Shown: in pieces, positions 47,120 through 57,231 of the stretch | Position numbering within the stretch: position 1 is the first letter of the stretch | How the letters are laid out: the number at the start of each line of letters is the position of its first letter | From: Nemertoderma westbladi | Lineage: Eukaryota > Xenacoelomorpha > Nemertodermatida > Nemertodermatidae | Direction of reading: 5' to 3' | DNA length: 64,000 nt | NCBI GenBank assembly: GCA_032718475.1 | Contig: JAUCBJ010006822.1 | Span: forward strand, 1 to 64,000 | The notes under the pieces: model-generated | The model's database searches: none | Told to the model about the DNA's origin: nothing | The model's input: only the letters and a program-made list of their open reading frames with translations | Translations under genes and position numbers: made by a program

Positions 47120-48000
47120 TGCCCCACTGGTATTAAAGAACGCTCTAAACGTTCTTGATTTGCCTCATTCTTATCGGATGCTTTTATGATGATGGTGGTA
47201 AATAAACTTTGATATGATATATTTTCAACCTCTGGTCGCCAATTACTATCAACTATTTGGCCATCGTCATCCTAAAGTTTTTTGGGATATAAGATGGCTA
47301 TATAGTGCAGCCTTAACTATAGCAACCACGGAGGTTGGTTGTGCTTCAATTTTATTAAGAAAATATCTATGCCCACAAGATTCTGAAACAATTTTCTGAA
47401 ATGCTGCATTCTCGAGTCAGATGGTAGGTAATTGGAGATCTTATTTTCTAACATTTCATAACTGTATGGAAGCATAATATTTGCACGTAACCCGAAAGCT
47501 TGTATGCTACTAACAAGTCATGGAGAAATCAGATTACTTCCTGCTAATATCAAACTTTTGACTGAAACTTGTTGAGGAAAAACTTTCCCCATCACTGTAA
47601 TATCCATAACATCCTATGTTAACAAATATTAATTTATGATTTGCATCAGTAATAAGTACAATAAAATAGAAAACCTTGATGATTGTAATATAAAGACCCA
47701 CTTTAGGATTGTGCCCTTATGCAACATGTTTCCCATCATGAGTGCCTATACAGTTGGGAAACTGCCACAACCCCTAAAAATTACCGGTGATGATGCCCTA
47801 AAAATTATCATTGGCTTGTGATGGCTGTTAAGGCCTATAGAAACCTGTATATTAATTAAATCGATATACCCTCCCATTAAATGAAGATTGCATTGATTTT
47901 TTTTTAAAACCATGGTGGCCCAATATGTTATATATATTAAACCATTGTGGGAATTCTTGAGCCATCACAAAAAGCCCGTCATAAACACCATCCTAATTTG
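47120..48000 (-). pseudogene. decayed PIF/Harbinger transposase (HARBI1-like)
   Basis: Minus-strand reading gives WQFPNCIGTHDGKHVA (about 47770-47725), the conserved block with the first catalytic Asp. YFIVLITDANHKLIFVNIG with GYYSDGESF (about 47670-47590) follows, with the second Asp and the SDGxxF block. Near 47250-47215 a DG.I..NWRP motif matches the C-terminal region. Stops occur, including one right after the first block, and several frames are used, so it is inactive. Terminal repeats and the 3-bp target duplication were not identified. Confidence 0.75.
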
Positions 48001-48496
48001 TTATATTGATAATTTGTGGCTGCAATAACTACAGTTGGTGGTTACTTGGTTCAATAAAACGTTTTTAAAAGGTGCCTACCAAGGTGGGGATACTGGGGCT
48101 TCTTTCATTATATGCCAGTTTATTATTGCACATAATCAATCATTTTAAATTATAGGCCTATACCGAATAACATAGGGCTAAACATTGGTAAGGATCAATT
48201 TTCACATTACAAGAGATGGCAATTCAAATTTTAGTTAAATCTACAGTTAACAATTACAGTATTGAAATTACAAGAAAATTCACAGGAAAAATAACAAACA
48301 GACAAAATCAAATCTGGATTACTCGGTTCTAGTGATGCATACCTGCATCTATCATTACTGTCAATGAGTGGATGTGGAAACAGTTATCCCTGCTTCTTCA
48401 ACCTCCGTGTTAGCTACACAAGTATGATTGATATTGGAATCTTCTCCTTCCCTCACGTAGTGGTTCTAGCCACTGCCTCTTTGCTATGACACCAGC

Positions 48497-49029
48497 TTAT
48501 ATAGACTGGCCTGTCACAATATTAACCTTTTTGCCCTGGTTTCGAGTATTAACATCGGCTTGCATTCTCGCAGTAACATTCTTTAATAATGCAAATAGGG
48601 CATCATCGACTTCATCTAGTCCCAGCCGAAGTTGATCAATGGGCTTCAGATGGTAGCATTGATATAATCTTATCCCTCTGGAAAGGATAGAGTCCTGTTT
48701 TTGCGAATCCAGATTCAAAATTTTTATTTTGTGTTGATGACTAATCCGGTTTGCTCTCCATCACACCAGCCAGTAACCTATACCATAATGCTGGAAATGT
48801 ATTCTAAGGTGAATTCACTTTGGGATATTTCAGGTTTGCATAAACCAGTCCACAAAACCGTCACCTTTGAACCACCCGGATTTAGATCATGAATAATGAG
48901 TCCCTTGTGGGCCACCAAGGGTCCATGTCCATGATGAGTATACTGATTGGCACTTATCATTATACTGATATTTGCTTTGGTATGGTCGATAACCCATTCT
49001 GGATATTTTCTACCCCTCTTCATCAACAC
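48497..49029 (-). pseudogene. two adjacent unidentified ORF fragments
   Basis: Two minus-strand frames follow each other: 49029-48778 (83 codons, contains HHGHGPLVAHKGLIIHDL) and 48718-48497 (73 codons, contains LRLGLDEVDDALFALLKN). Their composition looks protein-like and they may be parts of one broken gene. I do not recognise the family. They lie 5' of the Harbinger relic on the same strand, where such elements often carry a second protein, but no Myb/SANT pattern is visible. Confidence 0.35.
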
Positions 49030-49829
49030 CTTTTTTGACCTGGGATATCACTGACATCAGATAAATTAGGCTTGTCGTAATTGTATATACACAGTCTGGT
49101 GATACCACTGCAACTTACTTTTCATGAGTTAACGAGTTGAAGAACTCATAACTGTATCCAATTGTGTACTTGAACTCAATATTTTAATGTTGCCAGCAAA
49201 TCTAGTGGTTAGACAATTGTGGAGCCCAAGGAATGGAGACACACATTTGTGGCTTAGATGGTTAGGTTATCTTTAAAAGCTTAAAGACAACACCTTTTTG
49301 GTCCAGGATATTTTTTTACTAAGATTTGAAGATCAAATCCATTGATTAGAGTGCCGGTATTGTAGGTGGTGAACTGGAGAACGTGCTGAATGGGGTAAAT
49401 TTTGAGCTAATTTTCATCCAATGAAGAAAATTGTTCATTTAATGTGGTTGCTATTTTGATGGGGTCCGCGGTTGTTGTTTCTTTACTGCCAGATGCAAAT
49501 GTTGAATTTAAATTTAGTAGGGAAAGAAGTTTTTTGTGCTTTGTTATTACTTAATTAATAATGCACGAAGTTTTTGCAATTACCCTTAGTATCCTCAAAT
49601 TTCTTACAATCATTTTTTTTCATGTATACCAAAGCACTGTGCCAAGTTTCTTCCGATGTTCTTTGTAGGTTTATTCATTCTGAACGGTAGGGTGGTAGGT
49701 GCCTTCACATATTTAATGAAAAGTGATTTAAGTTTTAAATAAAATTTTTAAAATTTGTGCAAGTGATTTTAATAAGCCTTCTGTTGTCCATGGTTTATAC
49801 AAGTCTTCTAATGAGTATATTATTCTTTT
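49030..49829. other. unassigned AT-rich sequence
   Basis: No gene, RNA or repeat boundary is supported between the unidentified ORFs and the 3' end of the large minus-strand LINE. Confidence 0.35.
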
Positions 49830-50071
49830 TTATTATTCGTCCGGCTTCATGCCCCGGCGGCTATATTCGGTAAAAGGTCGGGCTAAATTTCCAGACTTCT
49901 AGAGATACATACACCCATGATACATAATTTACAATATTTACAAACACAAATTAATAAACGTTTCAAGAAGTTCCAATGTCAGTCATAATATGCACAATTA
50001 ATATTATATGTTTTAAAACCAACCCAAAGTATACAGTTATAAGATTTAAGTTAGCCTAGTTCCTTAGTTTG

Positions 50072-50680
50072 TTAGTTAACGTTGAAGTATTCCAAGACTC
50101 GTGTGTGTTTCTGTTTAAAGCTCAAATTCTGTATACCGTATGTAGATTTAATAAATGACACTGTTATTAACTCTTGTATTGTTAGACACCCAGTTTCAAT
50201 CTCCAATTGGATACATTTTTTACTATAAAGTCCATTCAGCAAGTTTATGAGAGATGGTATTGGATAGTTTATGGCGGCGGAGTTGAACGCACTTCCCAGC
50301 CCCTGATACTTCTGATTTTTGTTTTCCAATAATAGTATCAGTAGGAGTTTTTGGATACTTTTGTTTGGACATAATGAAATTCGAAATATCACGGATAAAA
50401 TTTCACGTTATATCATCATTCTGAGCGGCAACTTATTTAAGAGTTCGTATATAACCTGGTTATTTGCATAACGTCCTAAATGGAGTAACTTTTGCAAAAC
50501 CTTTCTATAGGTTACATCTATTCTTGCAATATCTTGTTTCGACAGTCCACCCAGATAGAATCGTATGCTATATAAAATCTTTGGGAGAGCGTATGAAGTC
50601 CATAGTTTTGCAATTGTGTTCAAGCTAAACCATTCAGGGGTCCAACTATTCCGTAGAAACTCGTTCGAGATACCATACAA
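50072..50680 (-). pseudogene. LINE ORF2 C-terminal region
   Basis: Two pieces in the same frame (50680-50408 and 50392-50072) separated by a single TAA. They contain LWTSYALPKILYSIRFYLGG and ELLNKLPLRMMI, the kind of C-terminal block that follows the reverse transcriptase in LINE ORF2. A frameshift near 50690 separates it from the upstream part. Confidence 0.7.
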
Positions 50681-50700
50681 AATACTATCTATTTCACCCT

Positions 50701-51590
50701 TTATTTTGTTTGGGTTTGGAATAACTTTACACCAAGGAATTTAATTCGGTCACTGGATTTTATATGTTTCCCATTAATTACAAGTTGATTTGATGACTCT
50801 TCTTGCTGTTTTGATATACATATCCATTTGGTTTTTGAACTCTCAATATCTAGGTTAATTTTCGATGCACTTTTCATTAATACAGTGGCGAGTCGAGTTA
50901 TGTCATGTCTATTTGTTGATATAAGCAGATAATCATCAGCGTAACAAACTGCTCCTATCCATTCAGAGGCTATATGGCATCCCAGCTGAGAGTTCTCAAT
51001 ATCATCCATTATCTCAGAAGTATAAAAATTAAAAAGCAATGGTGACTAAATTGATCCTTGTTTTACTCCGTTTGATACTCTGAACCCATTAATATCCACG
51101 AGATTATCAAATTTACAGAACATTTCTGTTACTTCATAATAGCTAATTAGCAGAAGAGTTATACATGGGTCTATGAACCTTGATAGGTTTCTAAATAGTT
51201 TCACATGATTGACGCTATCAAATGCCGAGGCTATGTCCATTTGGCATAAATATACTGGGACTTTACGTTTTCGATAATGTTCTAAACATTCAAAGGATTA
51301 ACGATATTACTAGGTCTGCTCCATTTCTTTTCCTATAAGCCGTCTGTAACCTGTGAACCTTAAGTTTGGAGTAGGTGGTTATACTATATGCTAATACTCC
51401 TTCGAATATCTTTCCGAACACACTAATGCTTGAAACAGGACGATAGGATTGGGATAATTGCGCCTCTCTGCCTCCACCCTTGAATATGCTACTAATTATT
51501 GTTTTTCCAAATAATGACGGTACTTAGCCTTGTCTCGTGGCTACCACAAACACTATTTCTAGGTGATTACTAAAATTATCTATATCTAAG
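50701..51590 (-). pseudogene. LINE ORF2 reverse transcriptase core
   Basis: Reverse transcriptase blocks in order on the minus strand: an IFKGGGRE..SYRPVS region (about 51490-51430), MDIASAFDSVNHVK with the catalytic Asp (51240), GVKQGSI (about 51060), an in-frame TAG at 51046, then SPLLFNFY and CYADDYLLIS (about 50940). The next frame break is near 50700. An extra TGA lies near 51290. Confidence 0.8.
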
Positions 51591-51598
51591 CATTATAA

Positions 51599-51914
51599 TA
51601 ATAATAATAATAATAGAATTTACAAGAGCTGTGTGCACTTGATGGGTGTGAACCCGTAAACAAAATACGTAGTCCTACAATAGAGTTTGTTAGTAGAGTT
51701 TAGTGGTAGAAACGTTGGAGATTGGGCTTTACAGGAAGGCAGTTGGAGCAAGAGCAGGCGAGTATCCAGGTGCAGGGTGAGTGTTCGTTGTATTTGGTCG
51801 TGAAAAAGTTCCAGAATAGTAGCGACAGACGTTGTTTGATTCCGACAGGGTTGAGAAAGTTTATTGTTGCAGGCAGGTGGTTGGCTAGTCGTTGCGAGCG
51901 GTACCAGAAATTAC
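51599..51914 (-). mobile_element. second LINE, 3' fragment, nested in the first
   Basis: A 316-base fragment: codons with FWYRSQRLANHLPATINFL and CTWILACSCSNCL, the usual C-terminal tail of a different LINE type, then a 3' UTR ending in a TAT microsatellite (51599-51613). It is flanked by AGCATTATAA (51589-51598) and AGCATTGTAA (51915-51924), a 10-base target duplication with one mismatch. Flanking sequence on both sides belongs to the first LINE's ORF2. Confidence 0.75.
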
Positions 51915-51924
51915 AGCATTGTAA

Positions 51925-52358
51925 GTATTCTGATGTTAGGGACGCAAAATCCAAAGCTTTTCCACGCGGTAACCTCTTTATTACCCTACTTATTTCGACT
52001 GGGCTGAAGGATGGCATTGTTCCTTTATACTTTTCGTGTAATTCCCTACGTAATTCCTCCATATCATTATCTACACTATCCTTTGAACTTTTGTTGAATT
52101 TAGCTTGTAAATGTTCCCTATTGTTTGTCTGTAACATGCTCGACATGGTTCCAACGCCTTGACGTCTTTTCCTTTCTTTCTTTGTAAAATTATTCCAGAA
52201 TTGTTTTGAAGTGGATATATGAGGGTCTATGCCCATAGTTACTTCCCTAACATTATTTTTCGAAATCATATTTCTTAGTCGGCGAATATTCGTCCTTGCT
52301 TCCTTGAAAGCCGTACCATATGGGTCATTTATCTCCTTCCCTCTTCTCGCCCATATAT
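51925..52358 (-). pseudogene. LINE ORF2 linker between endonuclease and RT
   Basis: Open minus-strand frame with FWNNFTKKERKRRQGVGTMS and ISRVIKRLPRGKALDFASL. The latter resembles the KxxKAxG(P/Y)D block at the start of LINE reverse transcriptases. It is bounded by the piggyBac-like element on one side and the nested LINE fragment on the other. Confidence 0.75.
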
Positions 52359-52362
52359 TTAA

Positions 52363-53928
52363 CCCTATTAGTACCGGGCTATAAAATGTTGTACAAATAC
52401 CGGGGGGGGGGTCATATTGACCCCCCCCCCCCCCTCTAAAATCTACAAATATTTACGAAAACGTCTGATTTTTTGTTTGTACGTAGGTATCACTTGTCTG
52501 GATCCGACCGAAAAAAAAAAATTTCGAAAAAATTTACTGGGGTGGTTATATTGCAGCACCAAAATTACAAGTAGTGCACAATTTTCACAAAATTTGAAAG
52601 TTAAATTTTCGGCTAATTATTTTTCAATACAGGTTTTTTGGGGTGTAAAATACATTGGAAAATATTTAAAAATGATATGATTACTATAAATGGCTGTTTA
52701 GTCCTCTCTGCGTAGGAAAAAAATGAAAAAAACAAGTAACCAGCACTTTTCAGTTAGAACACAAAATTTTTAATTCACTTATACGATGCTATAAATTCAC
52801 ATTTTCAGGTTTTCGAGGGCTCTGATTCTAATGGAATACATTTCTAATATGCCAGATCATTGCTACTTGTATTTTTCGGCGTAATTTGGCAAATTTTGGT
52901 GCTAGCACCAAATTTCGTACCCATCACCAAAAAGTACAAGTTTGCGATGTCCAGTGCTGTTGTTATTGATTCCATCGGATTCAGGACCCTCATAAACCCG
53001 TATAACGCAAGAAACAAGGTGATGATACTATCTACTTATCAATTTGCATATTTTCCAAAATTTGGTGCTGGCACAACAATTTTCACCCAACGGCGAAAAA
53101 TACAAGTTTGAGAACTCTTATGAAATTTTTACTGATTCCATTGAATTCAGAACCATCACAAACCCGTATAACGCAAGAAACAAGGTGACACAATCAATTG
53201 ATATATTTGATGGTTTTTAAAATTTGGTGCTAGCACCACATTTTGCACCCACATCCGAAAAATACAAGTTTGAGATGTCTAGTTCGATAATTATATTTTC
53301 CATTGAATTCAGAACAGCCATAAACCTCTAAAACGCAAGAAATAAATTGTCACAAGCAATTTTATATATTGAATGGATTTTCAAAATTTCGTGCTAGCAC
53401 CAAAATTTGCATACAGCACCGAAAAATACAAGTTTGATACGCTTGGTGCAACTCGTATATATTTCATCGAATCCAGAACCCCACAAAACCCCAATTGCGA
53501 AAAAAACAAGTTTCAAACAATCAATTTACAAAATTGACTTATTTCAAAATTTGGTGCTGGCACCAAAATTTGGCACCCATCGAAAAAAACAAGTTTGAAA
53601 TTTCTAAATCAATTTATATGAATTCCATCCAATTTCTAACTCCAAAAAACCGGTGTAAATCAAAAATAGAGATGTTACAATTCATATTTAATGAAATGTA
53701 ATTTTCAAAAAACGTCTCAAAAAAAGTGCCAAAAGTAGGGTTAAAAAATGGTGCTATAACTCGAGAAGTACCCAATATTTTTGAAAACGGTTTTCACTAC
53801 CATGAAGACAATAGATTTTTAGGAAAAGTCATAAAATTTCAGATTCCCAACTTCGTTTGTTTCAGAATTATAATAAAAAAACCACGGGGGGGGGGGTCAT
53901 ATTGACCCCCCCCCCGGGTTTAATAGGG
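52363..53928. mobile_element. piggyBac-like non-autonomous element, 1566 bp
   Basis: Termini CCCTATTA and TAATAGGG form perfect 8-base inverted ends, and TTAA lies on both sides (52359-52362 and 53929-53932), the piggyBac signature. Just inside each end a G-run, TCATATTGA, C-run palindrome is repeated (52402-52434 and 53886-53915). No transposase is present. The interior holds five diverged direct repeats marked by TTGGTGCTAGCACCAAA-type palindromes near 52900, 53064, 53224, 53391 and 53554 (spacing about 160-167). Confidence 0.88.
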
Positions 53929-53932
53929 TTAA

Positions 53933-55165
53933 CAGCTTCTTAGTGACCTTTGATCGCTCGGCTAATATGATATTATGAATTCTAACATTCTTAGTATGTT
54001 TTCTATGGTTCACCTGTGGTAAATACTTCAAAGCTGCAGACGTAATGGCAATTTTGATTCCTTCCATGTAACTATTCATATCCATTTCTGACCATGAGCT
54101 AACGGGGCCGTGTCTAAGTTTTAGTTGCTCCAACTCACTACTGACTTGCTCCCTATACATTTTAGCCTGAGCCGCATTCACTCGTCGCCATGCGGTGGCT
54201 TTCTGTTTCCGTACAGAGCAGTTCTGGTTATTTTGGTTATTAGATTTTGGCATATGTATTATGGCTGCGATAGGAGCGTGATCCGATAAGTTTGATTCTT
54301 CATTCTGTATGTGAACCTTACCCCGAGTAATACATTTTTCTCCCATCTTCGTTGATATTATATGGTCTATGTATGTCTTCCCACGTCCGTAAAAAGTTGC
54401 CACTGGCCCTGTAAATTTAGGTGTTGTATCCACTGTGATCATACCCATGTCATTAAGAAGATTAAGAAGAAGATATCCTTGAGAAGACGGTTTACTCCTC
54501 TGAAAACGTGGTCCTTGGGTGGCCCCAACGTCGGCGTTCATGTCTCCTAGGATAAATGGTATTGAAGTTCCATTTTCTTGTATTACGTTCTTGAGCCTTG
54601 ACAAAAAATTTATGTATTCACTGGGGTGCTTGCTAGAGTCCGGAGCATAACATGAGATAAACAATAATTCCTGTATACAATTATGTAGCTTCGCATTTAT
54701 TCCCACAATATCATCTCTGGACTTTATTGCATTGATGCTTCCAAGAATACCATTCCTGAAAATCAACGATGTCCCACCCATTCCCCTCCATCTGTTTATA
54801 TTTGTCATCTTCTCACTAACCGTATAGACACTATCAAAATTATCATCAATATCCTTTGATATGCTCTGATGGTATTCTTGCTCATCCAACCAATGTTCCT
54901 GTATTGCTAATACATCCAACTCTGATAGAAGTTCTTTAAAGTATCCTATATTTCCTATTATCCCATGACAGTTCAAGGTTCCAATACGTATTGTATTATT
55001 AGATTTTTTGATTCCAATAATGCTACCGCCCATTTCAGTTTTATTGTCATCTTTGGGCTCCATGATTTGTGTTTTACTATTGTTAGGAGCATTGATATAC
55101 ACCCCTACTCGTTTTGATGTCATCGATTTGGTAGTCTGAGGTACGGATGGTTCTTGTACTTCCAT
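53933..55165 (-). pseudogene. LINE ORF2 APE-type endonuclease
   Basis: All AP-endonuclease landmarks are seen in order: IGTLNCHGI, LDVLAIQEHWLD with the catalytic Glu, FISCYAPDS, FILGDMNADVG, YIDHIIS, and NLSDHAPI with the terminal SDH. A single uninterrupted frame of about 410 codons runs into the piggyBac-like element and stops there. The ORF2 start is probably the Met at 55165. Known role of the family: nicking the target DNA to prime reverse transcription. Confidence 0.88.
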
Positions 55166-55277
55166 TCACTTGTCTCCACTGGGTTGTATATACTGGGGAG
55201 CTGTAATATCCCCAATGTTCTAGTTTTATACCGTTCCCAAAGTGTTTACTGGTCATTAGTTTCTCAACGTAGTGATT

Positions 55278-56577
55278 TCATACTATGACTTTCATATTTT
55301 TTGCATCTCTGTATAGCCGAGTGGTTATTATATACACCGGTATTCCATTTTCTTCTAGATGATTGACAATGTCCCCCTCGTTGTGCTTCCTATGGATCCC
55401 CTTGATAAGTATTGCCCCGTATTTTTGAGAATCTGCACATATTATTTGGCTGCTACTGTTACTCCGTTTCCTCGTAGTCCTCGAGTGAGTAACTGCCAAT
55501 GAAACCTGGTCAGTTCTATATGTTTTCTTGGATTCGTAATGGTCCACCTGTGCGCTTGCTTATTGTTCTGCGTAATGGCGTTTCTTTAACCGTATTAACT
55601 TCATCTATATGTTTGCTAATTAGTATTGATTTCTGTCTGTCGGCTTCTAGTGGAGGCTTTGAAGGTGAACATATGGCTTCATCTACAGTTAATATACTTT
55701 CATCATCTGTCGAGTGTCCACCATTAAATGTGTGTTCTACCTGCAGCTGTTTGTAGCTCTCCACAAATGTTGGTGTGCTATTTATTACTCCTGAAGCATT
55801 CGTCACCGGTACTGGCTTATTAATTGCGTGATTGGAAGTTTCATTTTTAGCTGCAGTTCCCAATACTTCATATCTAGTACTTATACCGTTTGGTTGGTGA
55901 TTTCTTTGGCCATTAGGATAGAGTGTTGTAGCTGATCGTTTATGTTTCACTTTTCTACGGTTCTTTTTCGGGTTAACCTGTTGATACCCACTTGATTCCA
56001 ATGATTCAGAGCCCGCTATTTCGTCCACTGTTATGAACTCATCGTCATTTGCGGATCTTTCAGCTCCTTTAGTTGATTTCATAGCCATTCCTCGACGTTC
56101 AACATTTACTTTGTTATTATCATTTTCTAATAGCTCTGTATTGGTCAATAAATTGTTGATCTGTTCCTGAAGAATCATTCTAATATGCCGCTCATGTGTG
56201 AGCTCGCTATGAAGTATGTCATTAGCCTGTTGTATATGGTTGTAATCAGTTTCAAGTTTGCAAATTCTTGTTTGAAGACAGCTGATTGATGTCAGAAATT
56301 CTGATCGCAGCTGTGACACCGCATCGCCATTAATAGCTGGTTGTTCATATTTGAGCCTCTTTCTGCATTGCTCTGTGAAGCAATTCTCCATTAGTGCTCG
56401 CATGATTTCATATAAGTCAATAGCCATCTCATTCATAGAACCTCTCTGCCTCATCTTGAGAGTCATTGCTTGTGTTGGCGACATCATCGGTTTAATTCTT
56501 TCATATAGCACCGTTCGTGTCAAATCTCTATCTTCATCAGACAGTGATAGGATGACCGATATTACCTCCTTCCTGTT
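55278..56577 (-). pseudogene. LINE ORF1 (gag-like), frameshifted
   Basis: Open from about 56577 to 55516, then continuing in another frame (55547-55278) with IKGIHRKHNEGDIVNHLEEN, which resembles an RNA-recognition fold in retroposon ORF1 proteins. A helical, coiled-coil-like stretch (about 56330-56110) is rich in Leu, Gln and His. No first Met is present in the retained part: the frame meets a stop exactly where the putative BEL/Pao LTR begins. Confidence 0.65.
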
Positions 56578-57231
56578 AGCTTATTCAATCCCGCCAACAC
56601 CCCATAAAGTTATTAGCCGATAAGCAATATTGGGAGCCACGAGATTGGGCAATTAACCAACTCGTGCCTTCCCAATAAGAGTGGGAAGGAAGCACACAAT
56701 AGAGGGTCAGGGGCCAAACCCCTAACCCAAGGAGAACAGGTGGAGTGAACGGGAATACTCCACGGGGCGCCAACAAGGGTATTAACCAATCAGAGGGGGG
56801 AATGGCATCGATTGAGTAGCAGTAAGGCCACCGTGCAATATAACCAATAACCTACTAATCAGTGATTCAGTTATCTCAGTGCAGCAGTGCTAGCGTAGGG
56901 TACAGCCAATTAGTTTAGTTAGGGGATCACGGGACTTTAGTTACCGTATCCCGCCTTGTACACATTCACAACATATCTATATCTTATAACCTCCTATTAT
57001 ACACCGAACTTCAGAACTCAATTATCTTTACTTTACCCTTACACACGGCGGGGACGCGTGGACTAAATACCACACCGGATAAATCGGGATCCCTCCTGGA
57101 TTCCGTCACAGTAACTAAATCGGTGTTGCTTCCCCAGCTAAACTCAGTAACTAAAACCGAGCTGCCGCCCTAGTTAAACTCTAAGAACTACCGGTACAAC
57201 CTAGCTAGCCGAATCATCAGCCACAGACGAG
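56574..57231 (+). promoter_or_regulatory. putative BEL/Pao 5' LTR and leader
   Basis: The region lies between the broken LINE ORF1 and the first BEL/Pao Met. TGTTAGC at 56574 is a plausible LTR start and TTACACA near 57040 a possible LTR end. The second LTR is outside the window, so neither boundary nor the primer-binding site can be confirmed. The leader repeats CAGTAACTAAA with small changes near 57110-57155. Confidence 0.35.

Larger units (their letters stand above)
49830..56577 (-). mobile_element. decayed two-ORF LINE with nested insertions
   Basis: From right to left: ORF1 (56577-55278), ORF2 endonuclease (55165-53933), linker and reverse transcriptase (52358-50700), C-terminal region (50680-50072), a 3' UTR and a 3' end near 49830 (reverse-complement tail GGACGAATAATAAAAAAG). 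A piggyBac-like element (52363-53928) and a foreign LINE fragment (51599-51914) lie inside. APE-type endonuclease plus YADD reverse transcriptase places it in the CR1/L2/Jockey-type assemblage; the clade is not resolved. The 5' end appears cut by the BEL/Pao element. Confidence 0.8.
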
